The notes under the pieces were generated by a model. The model saw nothing but the letters and a program-made list of their open reading frames with translations. It was not told the origin of the DNA and ran no database searches. From the NCBI GenBank assembly GCA_012931725.1, contig CM022946.1:56380164-56444163 (forward strand): DNA of 64,000 nucleotides. The letters run 5' to 3'. The translations under genes and the position numbers were made by a program. This stretch comes from Litsea cubeba. Taxonomy: Eukaryota; Streptophyta; Magnoliopsida; Laurales; Lauraceae. Positions within the stretch are counted from its first letter, which is position 1, and each line of letters starts with the position of its first letter. Of this stretch, positions 56,747-64,000 are shown piece after piece.

Positions 56747-59239
56747 TCAAGTGGGTCAAAAGTTTTTGAAACCTATCCTAGAGGCCCACCCTATTTCCAA
56801 CACCTCTCGTCGGACACCATCTAACTTTCCAAGGCCCTTTCCAGATGCCAGCTTCACATCAGGCTCCTTCTTGGAAAGCCCCCGATATGCCGAAAAGCTC
56901 TCCGCAAACCACTTCGCAAAGCCGGCAGTCCGGGAAGTCGACAACACAGGATAAGAGATCATGGCTGTAGTGTCTTCAGCACTATAGAAAGCCCATGCAT
57001 TTCTCCCGTCCTGTAAACCTCTAAAGCACTTCACCATGCTTAAAGGCGCTCCAACAACGCCATGAGAAAAGCCCAACTGCAAAGCAAAGCGAGAGGGTAC
57101 ATACGGCTGGATGTCGACGAAAAGATGTCTATGGTACACCATCGTGCCGACACATATGCTAAAAAGCCACTCCTTCTCTGCGTTCCTCAAGGAGTAATGC
57201 CTTCCCGACCCCGCCCTGGTAGAGTCTTGGGAGGCACCAAAATCAAAAGCCTTCTTCCGCAACTTCGGAGAAAGCTTCACTGAAGACTGCCCCATCTCGA
57301 CGTCCCTGAACCGTTGGATCCTTATGCGGGCAAACAAAAGTGATTCAGACACGGCTTTGCCCTTAGCCAGCCGAATCATTAGAGGATCATCATCCTGTGC
57401 AGCACCCAGCCGGTGGAAGCCAGGACATTGGTACACATACCATGAATAAAAGATGTGGGCTGAAAATACCCTGTTCATGGGAAGCCCAAGCCGAACCAAA
57501 AAAGAAGCAGCCTGCAGTCCGGTACACAGGTAGGATTAAAGAGCTGGCACCAAAGCAAGTTGCTCTCCAAATGCCATCTGACAAGCTGGAAAGATATAAT
57601 GCGGCCCGATGTGCGTTCCATCTCCTCCAGCAAAAATAGCCTCACCAACTGAATAAGTAAGGTAAACAGCGAGATCTCTTCGCAGTGCAATGTCTGGACA
57701 TATGGCGTTTGTACACGCACAGAAATCTCTCAACTCTTCTTGCATGGCCAAGACCTTCTTCGAACTTGGATCCTGAGCCCTGGCTTCCAGGGTCACACTA
57801 TCAGAAGACTCCCTCCTATAAAAAAAAGTTGGGGAACGAAGAGCTAGAACTCTTCCAACTGCTGGATCTAACTTTCAAACCCTCCTTCTCCTTCAAAAAA
57901 TCATAGAAGGCGACGAGCTGAAAGTACAGAAGTCTGAACTCCTCAGACTGCTCCTCAAGGACGCTGTCGATCAACATAAACTCCTCATAGAGTTTGCCAA
58001 GGATGGGCAATCGAGTAATGGCGCTCAGCTCCTTTAAAGAGAAACCAATCTCACCATTCGTCACAACGAAGGTATTGGTTTGTGGAAGGAATGACTCCAG
58101 CATAGCCATGAAGGCCTCGTCGGAAAAGTTCACGGTCTCCCTAAAGGCGCGGACCGCATCAAAAATCCCGGCTTCCTTTAAAACGGCGCCACCAATCAGC
58201 AGGATGCGATCAGTCCACGATTTCCACTCGGAGGCAGCATTGAAACGGCCACGAAGTCGAAAAGGCTTTATCCAATTGCTACACTGCTGAAAATACCAAG
58301 GCCCACCGGTCTCAAATTGACCGATGTATAATCAAAGCCCTGGTAGCCGCTGGATGGCATCAATAGGTCCATGTTAGCAGGCGACCTATTCGTATATCCA
58401 GGAGAACCACCAACAAAAACCCCGGTCTTGATTACATTTGTCCTTCTCACCCAGCTTGGAGCATCTTCCCTCTTAGAGCACGTGGGGGCAAGGCTCATGA
58501 TCGAGATGGTGCGATCAAACGTTGACCGGGTAGCAACAGTCTTCTTCTCACATCTGCTGTGAAAGAGAATTGAAAACATCTCCTCTAGTATGTCATGTCA
58601 TCAGGGATGGCATCACCAAAGAAGAAGGTAGGCTTGGGTAAAACACTCTGATCTTCCATCATCCATGGACGACTGCTTACCATGATCTCATAGAATTCCT
58701 CTCCCTTGAGAGCGATCAGTCGCTGCCTCATCTCATCTCTGTTGAGGGAGTCACACTTTTCCAGATTTCTCTTAACATACTGGACCTTCTCCCAGGCCTG
58801 CTAAACGGTCAGATTAGAAGATCTAGCAGATCGACGAGGTACGCATGTAGCAGGCTCTTTACCCTTGTTCGTTATGGAGGAATCACCTGCAAAGGATGGA
58901 AAAGAAAAAGATCAAACATCAAAATGACAGAATTTCGCTAAAAAAAATCTGGCGAAATTTTGACATGATGCCGGGGCAATTCCGAAGAAAAGGAACTATC
59001 CCGAAAGAAATAGAAAGCTTGAAGATGGGCTCAACATTGCTGCGAGCTCCGAAACTCCAAACTTTCAAAACCACAAAGTCTCCGCAAAATCAGGAAGGGC
59101 TCAACATCGCTGCGAGCTCCAAATTCCCAAATTTGCGAAAACTTCCAGGTATGCTATCACATCATGCTACAATTCAATTTACAAAAAAAAATATACATGC
59201 ATGAACATCTTGGTTTTTTTTTTTTTAAAAATGCATTAT

Positions 59240-59570
59240 CATGATGAGTTAAAAAAAAAAAGAAACTTTCTCAAAACAAAAGGAGAAAGGAGAAAGAAAA
59301 AGAACAAAAAAAAAAGAAAAGAAAGTTTCTCGAAAAAAAAGAAAGAAAACAAAAAAAAAAGAGAAAAAGGGGCTGGCCCACAGGCCACGTGGCCGTACAG
59401 CCAGATCCGTACGGATCTGTCCGTACGGCCCACAAAAGGAAAAAAAAATATGCAGAAAAAATAGAAAGCATGAAAAAAAAAACGTGAAAAAAAAGAGCAA
59501 ACCGTGGAAAAGAAAAAAAAAGAGAAAAGAAAAGAAAGAACTTTTTTTTTCTACAATGGAGTTTTCTTGA
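59240..59570. repeat. Purine-rich low-complexity tract with a short GC palindrome
   Basis: Long A and GA runs lie inside intron 1 of the antisense gene. In the middle (59387-59433) is a GC-rich island with GATCCGTACGGATC, a perfect 14-bp palindrome. Open frames in this tract are compositional artefacts. Confidence 0.7.
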
Positions 59571-59716
59571 AAAAAGGGAACTTACTTGAAGCCATTGATG
59601 GAGAAGAAGAAGAAAAGTCTTGAAGATCTTGAAGAAGAAGAACTCTTGGTCTTGAAGCCCTCTTGGGATTGTTGCAAAAGAAAGCAATAAGAGCAAGAGA
59701 TTCAACCTCCTCCTTG

Positions 59717-59724
59717 CTTTTATA
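59717..59724 (-). promoter_or_regulatory. TATA box of the antisense gene in element D
   Basis: The minus strand reads CTTCTATAAAAGCAAGG, the same as at 17136 in element C, about 122 bp before the ATG at 59595. The leader between them is C/T-rich and conserved in both copies. Confidence 0.65.
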
Positions 59725-59789
59725 GAAGAGAGCAAATCAAAGAAGGAAAGAAGAAAGAGGTAAGTGTTACTAATTAGTAACCTTACCAA

Positions 59790-59990
59790 AAGAAAGAAAT
59801 TAGAAAGATTCTTTCCCAAAAGAAAGATATCTTGAGGGATTCTCTCCCAAGAGATAGGATCAATGAAAGATTCTTTTCCAAAGGAAGATATCTTGAGATA
59901 TTCTCTCCCAAAGTAAAGGGAACATGAGAGATTCTCTCCAAGTAAATATATTCTTAGATATTCTCTATCCAAAGGAGATATTTTTGGATA
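59790..59990 (-). repeat. Degenerate AGATATTCTC repeats upstream of the antisense promoter of D
   Basis: The block mirrors 16828-17075 in element C. AGATATTTT at 59976-59984 is the complement of AAAATATCT. Units read GGAAGATATCTTGAGATATTCTC or similar, spaced 35-45 bp. Confidence 0.6.
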
Positions 59991-60294
59991 TTCTTTATAA
60001 AAATGACACCATATGAGATCTAAGTCATTCCAAAAAGCTTAAGGTCCCATGGGTTAGCCCATATGACCCAGGTTTGACCACCTAGGCACTTCAAAAAAAA
60101 ATTTTGGGCTTTTAGTCAAAGAGAAATCCCTCTTACCAAGAGCTTACAAAAATGGTTCCATGCCTCTTTGGAGTTGATTGGACCATACAAAGAGAATTCC
60201 AAGCCCCATGAGCTTCCAAAAATCAAACCATCCAGCCTCATCTACCAAATTGAGCCAAAATCTTGAAATTGACATTCTGCAAAAATCCAAACCA

Positions 60295-60535
60295 AAACCT
60301 GGCCCCCTAACTTGCCACATACAGCTTGTTAGGTCACAAGACCAAAACCAAAAACCAAAACCTGATCCCCTAACTTGCCACATACAGCCTGTTAGGTCAC
60401 AAGATCAAAACCAAAATTGATCCCCTAACATTCCACATACAGCTTGTTGGGTCACACGGTCAAAACCAAACCCGACCCCCTAACCTGCCACATACAGCTT
60501 GTTAGGTCACAAGGTCAAAACCCAAATCCACATCC
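60295..60535. repeat. Four tandem ~60-bp units near the polypurine tract of D
   Basis: CCACATACAGCTTGTTAGGTC recurs four times (with changes) at about 60-bp spacing. The same array is at 16325-16545 in element C, so it predates both insertions. Confidence 0.8.
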
Positions 60536-60737
60536 CTGATGTCATCTTCAAAACTTTGCCTCGAGATGGTACGTGATCCCTTTCACTACTATAAAATTCC
60601 CCTGGAAGCTCAAAAGGCTACAAATACTAAAAAGAAAAACTGCTCAAAGACTCTTGGTCAAGTCACAAGCTCTCCTTCACTAAAATCTCTTCGAGGCTCA
60701 TCGACTACAAAAGTTAAGCAACTCGTCGCTGCACCTC

Positions 60738-60748
60738 GATGGGGCATT
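60738..60748 (+). other. Polypurine tract of element D
   Basis: GATGGGGCATT precedes TGTTGACACC at 60749. It matches the GAGGGGGCATT tract of element C. Confidence 0.7.
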
Positions 60749-61015
60749 TGTTGACACCAAAAATGTCACTTTACCTCTTCAAGATCCAAAAAGCTACATG
60801 AAGTCGCAACCTGCCATAAATAGGCATGCTACTTCCAAAAAATCAAATCTTGTCAGAATCAAACAAAAACTGCAAGATCCTTCAAGACAGCCAAAAGAGG
60901 AGTACACAAGAAGTTTCGGGCCATTTCAAAATCATTTGGCCTAACTTCGCTTCTCCGGCAACTGAAAAGGAGCTCCCGGCGGCGAAAGCATCGGAGACAC
61001 CAAATCTTCGATCAG
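60749..61015 (+). repeat. 3' LTR of element D, only the first 267 bp
   Basis: It matches LTR-b 40245-40511 up to CTTCGATCAG and then changes abruptly to CACTA terminal sequence. The missing part and part of the CACTA element were lost in one deletion. Confidence 0.85.
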
Positions 61016-61125
61016 ATACTTTTCCCGGCGAAATAAGTTTTTGCGCTAGCAAAAGCTATACTTTTCCCGGCATTTTTTTATTGCGCCGACAAAAAACGCC
61101 GGGAAAAGTGCAAATTCTTGTAATG
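61016..61125. mobile_element. CACTA transposon, right terminus
   Basis: CTTTTCCCGGCG, GCGCCGAC and ACGCCGGGAAAAGTGC are the same subterminal words as at 37380-37860. It ends TTGTAATG, the complement of a CACTACAA-type terminus with one change, followed by ACC and then LTR-a sequence that continues from 37360. Confidence 0.8.
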
Positions 61126-62026
61126 ACCCAGTTTCAGCTTCTGACGGAAAATCGGCAGCTCTGCGCGAGAAAGTCTTCGGCTTTCCCAGAAAATTGAAAA
61201 CTTTGCAAACCAAAATACAAGGATTCTCATCAGGTTTTCTATAGGGAAATCATGCCAATAAATGATAAAAATGTCAAGGAAAAATACAGAAGAAAAAAGA
61301 ATCGAAAAACAGCAAAAACGGAAGCAAAATGGGACAAAAAGGGGGAAAACCCCTCCAGGATCGCAGGCCCCTGTGACCCTGGAGCCCGGGATCGCCGGGT
61401 GGGCCCTGAAAACTCCGTTTTTCACCCATTTTTCGCGATTCGAAGCGTCCGACTCCTCAAATTTTCCAAAATTCATACTTTTGAGATACAAAATCCTTTG
61501 ACATTAGTCAAAATCACGGGTCAATCATCAAGAGTATCGAAATCAACATTGATCGCCAACCGGCCAACCAAAAAAGTGTACTTTCTACCTGATCAATCGA
61601 GAAATCGACAGGACAGATGGCACCGACCCGCGGTTAGCAACCAATACCTGAAGTTACATGGTCATTGATCATCGCCAGAAGAATCCCAAAAGACACGACA
61701 CGGCCCGCGAGTTTTCAGCTGCTCGGCGACCACTTAATGCGATTAATTGTCTAGCTTTATTGCAGCCATTAATTCATTTCTTTGGACAGCCCAATAAGAA
61801 GTAAGCAAATGGGAGTTACAAGTCAAGAGATTCATGACATTTAAACCATGAAACTCCTCCCATCATGGCGATTAAAGACGATTAAATGCCCTCAATCTCC
61901 TCCGGCCAATCAGAAGCTAAGAAAAAGAATTTACAAAATAAAGAATTCAATCTTGTAACTCCTCCCATTATGCGGCGTAATGACAATAAAAGCCCATAAA
62001 CCCTCCTAAATGGCCACCAAAAAGCC

Positions 62027-62034
62027 TATAAATA
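62027..62034 (+). promoter_or_regulatory. TATA box of LTR-a
   Basis: GCCTATAAATAGGAGAG, identical to LTR-b at 41959. Confidence 0.7.
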
Positions 62035-63084
62035 GGAGAGCACTCCAAGAAGAAAAAACAGCACGACAGACTGCATAAAAAATCCAGAAATTTAGACAGA
62101 AAAAGGCATCATAAATCTAAGAGAAAGAAAGAGAGAAAACTTTGCGGAAGTTCTACACCAACCACCGCTACAAGGTGACAAAAGTCCCTTGGGGGGTACC
62201 CTCCTAAGGTCTTTGCCTTCTCCTTCTGCCTCCAATGGCTTAGACGTGGCTTTTTAGCCCGTCTACTTAGTTTTTTATTGGACATAGGACATCCTTTTGG
62301 TCTTTGTCCTCTAAAAACCTGAGGTTATAGCCAAGCCAAGCGAATCAATAGCATCCTCTGTTCTCGTCTGCATGGATGATGGCGAAGTCCACATATGGCT
62401 TGCGACCGTCAATCTGAACGAGTCCCCCACAATCTCTTGAGAAGTTGGATCCTCCTTTTCTTGCTTTTCATTATAGTTTGTATTTTTCCAAAAGAGACAA
62501 AAATCACAACTCTTGTCTTTCATTATTGATAAGAATTGTAAATCGGCTATAAACGCCAAAAATCGGCTATAAATGCAAAAAAAATTGCCTTTCACGGCAA
62601 ATCAAGAAAATGTATCTTTCCTTAAATATATGTGCAATGGAAAACTTGAAAGAAGTTGATTTCCATTTTACTTGCGAAGGTCGATCTCCGGATCACCACT
62701 TGCAATTCTAAGTAAAATAGAAAATCTGGCACACCCACACAAAAAAATGTTGATACACGCCTCTGCCCCCCGGTTACGAAAGGGTCGGACCAAACGGATT
62801 CCCACGTCCGCGGACCATAGTAGAACCGGGCAGAAGCGCTGTTCCATCCAGCTGGTTCCACTCGGTGGGACCCGTTCATTTGAGAACACGATGCTAGAAA
62901 TGAAATATTTGCATATCATATCTTTTGCTCTATGCTTATATTTCTTTTCTCGATTCCTTGGCTACTTTCTAATTGGTGGCCTATGTTGGATTCCGCATCT
63001 AAAAAAAATGAGTTGAGATTTTTTGGAAATTTCTAATTCTTTGAATTTATTTCCACTCTTTCTCTTAAAAAAAAAAACAAAAAA

Positions 63085-64000
63085 TCAGATTTCTTAGTTT
63101 GGATTCAAAATTGAGAAACTTTGATCCTTTTCGTTTCATCTCTGTGCTCGCGGAAATCGTTGAGCCGGTTCGAATTGTGGAAATGGCCATTATTTTTGTT
63201 CGATGAGTTCATTAGAAATTATAAAAAATCAGATTTCTCAGTTTGGATTCAAAATTGAGAAACTTTGATCATTTCCTTTCGTTCGTGTGCTCGCAGAAAT
63301 TGTTGAGCCTGTTCGAATTAGGATTTGGGCCATCGTTTCTCTTCGATGAGTTCATTAAAGATCTAAATAAAAAATAAAAAAAAGAGACATAGACCACTAA
63401 GGTTAAACCAACTGCCTTCTTTGATCACAGTTGATTCAAGAAAAGCCTTGTCCAGAGTGTGGAGACAGCTTGATTGTTCTAGGCAAGGGTCCTCCAAATG
63501 GGTTCATTAAGTAATCCTACCCTTACCTGGGGGCAATTCTATCAATCGAGATTTCATAAGACCGGGTTAGGAGGCCTATGTGTACTCTCTCGTCGTTTAA
63601 ATAAAAAACTTTTTTCAAAATAAAAAATTTTAAAATAAAAAATAAAAAAAAATTCAAAAAAAAATCTTAAAAAAAATAAATAAAAAAAACAAAAAAAAAT
63701 TCAAAAAAAGAATCTTTAAAAAAAAGATGTTTTAAAAAAAAATCTTCCCAAAAAAAAAAAAAACTTCCGTCATTTTGGGTTCAGATTGGAGAAATTTTGG
63801 TCTCCTCCTTTCTGAGCACTAGCATTCGCGGAAATCGCTGAGCCTGTGTTCAAATTGGAATGCCTTTTGCTTTTTTTGATAAACCCGATCTTGGCCTTTC
63901 AAAAAAAATAATTCGTCATTTTTGGATTCAGATCCGAGAAATTATGGTTCATTTCCTTCTGAGTACTGCCGCTCGCGGAAATCGCTGAGACCGTATTTGG
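63085..64000. repeat. ~140-bp repeats in the LTR-a tail
   Basis: Units start near 63085, 63225, 63758 and 63901. The first two are adjacent and similar (ATCAGATTTCTTAGTTTGG / ATCAGATTTCTCAGTTTGG), where LTR-b has only one. AT-rich runs (63600-63760) separate the pairs. Confidence 0.7.

Larger units (their letters stand above)
53179..59595 (-). pseudogene. Antisense plant-mobile-domain-type gene of element D, with introns
   Basis: The gene runs opposite to gag-pol. Exon 1 is 59595-59586 (ATGGCTTCAA, donor GTAAGT). Exon 2 begins 58886 after TTTGCAG and completes the Ser codon, reading DSSITNKGKEPATC. Exons at 58286-57889 and about 57818-56757 encode NGEIGFSLKELSAITRLP, DLAVYLTYSVGEAIFAGG and FSAHIFYSWYVYQCPG, the pattern of plant mobile domain proteins. 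Later exons include 54990-54573, 54478-54365, 54298-54188 and 54113-53179, the last ending in a coiled-coil-like tail. Stops occur near 58801, 58575 and 57538, and an LTR-like insertion splits it. Antisense extra genes are known in Tat elements; their role is not established. Confidence 0.75.
40245..61015 (+). mobile_element. Element D: nearly whole Tat-type Ty3/gypsy copy (about 20.8 kb)
   Basis: Plus-strand order: LTR-b (40245 to about 43890), leader, gag, protease, G-patch, RT, integrase, repeat spacer, antisense gene with introns, tandem repeats, polypurine tract, and the first 267 bp of the 3' LTR. The 3' LTR is cut at about 61015 and joined to CACTA sequence. The great length, antisense extra gene and spacer repeats mark the Tat (Ogre/Grande-like) lineage. 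Pol lacks both RNase H domains and has about seven stops and one frameshift. A 1.75-kb LTR-like insertion sits in the antisense gene. Part of the candidate left duplication (GAAAT, 40240-40244) has no partner because of the deletion. Confidence 0.88.
61126..64000 (+). repeat. LTR-a: second part, runs past the window end
   Basis: It continues LTR-a from CAGTTTCAGCTTCTGACGG and matches LTR-b 41027 to about 43822. A TATA box lies at 62027-62034. One 140-bp unit is duplicated relative to LTR-b. The LTR end is not in the window. Confidence 0.85.

Noticed and set aside
59201..59972. Long Lys- or Phe-rich frames near 59200-59970
   Set aside because: They arise from purine/pyrimidine runs in intron 1 and the promoter region of the antisense gene. 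The real first exon there is only 10 nt.
1..64000. tRNA, rRNA or host gene
   Set aside because: I looked for tRNA-like cloverleafs near the Met-tRNA words and for conserved host proteins. The tRNA words are primer-binding sites only, and all recognisable proteins belong to transposons.

Overview
The window is plant nuclear DNA, almost certainly angiosperm heterochromatin or an intergenic transposon cluster. It is built almost entirely of LTR retrotransposons of three plant lineages: a Tekay/Del-type Ty3/gypsy chromovirus, a Tat-type Ty3/gypsy carrying an antisense extra gene, and SIRE-type Ty1/copia. One CACTA (En/Spm-like) DNA transposon fragment is also present. I see no intact host gene, tRNA, rRNA or CRISPR. 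The species cannot be named from the sequence.

Left part (381-13480). Element A is a minus-strand Tekay-type copy: LTR, broken gag-PR-RT-RH-IN, then an LTR split by a SIRE-type solo LTR at 7773-9618 with a near-perfect 5-bp target duplication. Element A is cut at about 10354, where a headless plus-strand Tekay-type copy (B) begins inside reverse transcriptase and runs through RNase H, integrase and a chromodomain-like tail into its 3' LTR.

Right part (13481-64000). A minus-strand Tat element, C, is the outer shell (LTR 13481-16092, antisense gene, spacer repeats, integrase, RNase H up to 36563). Two nested stacks sit inside it. Stack 1: a SIRE copia element (17982-32492, duplication CTTTG) contains in its 3' LTR a second, gag-only SIRE-type element (24404-32050, duplication GTAAG). 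Stack 2: a Tat-family LTR (36564-37360, resuming at 61126 and leaving the window) is split by a CACTA element (37361-40244 and 61016-61125). That CACTA element is itself split by a nearly whole plus-strand Tat element, D (40245-61015).

Points of most interest. (1) The gag-only SIRE-type element has no pol. In its place is a 2.4-kb run of about twenty or more short inverted repeats whose arms differ from unit to unit but still pair, around a recurring loop word (TAACTA-like on the plus strand). The LTRs of the same lineage carry similar hairpins around a CTTTGAT-like loop, with arm changes that preserve pairing between two diverged copies. (2) Both Tat copies carry an antisense, intron-containing gene of plant-mobile-domain type with its own TATA box, a 10-nt first coding exon and GT-AG introns. 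(3) Both SIRE insertions look young yet lack key catalytic parts, which suggests mobilisation in trans or very recent damage.
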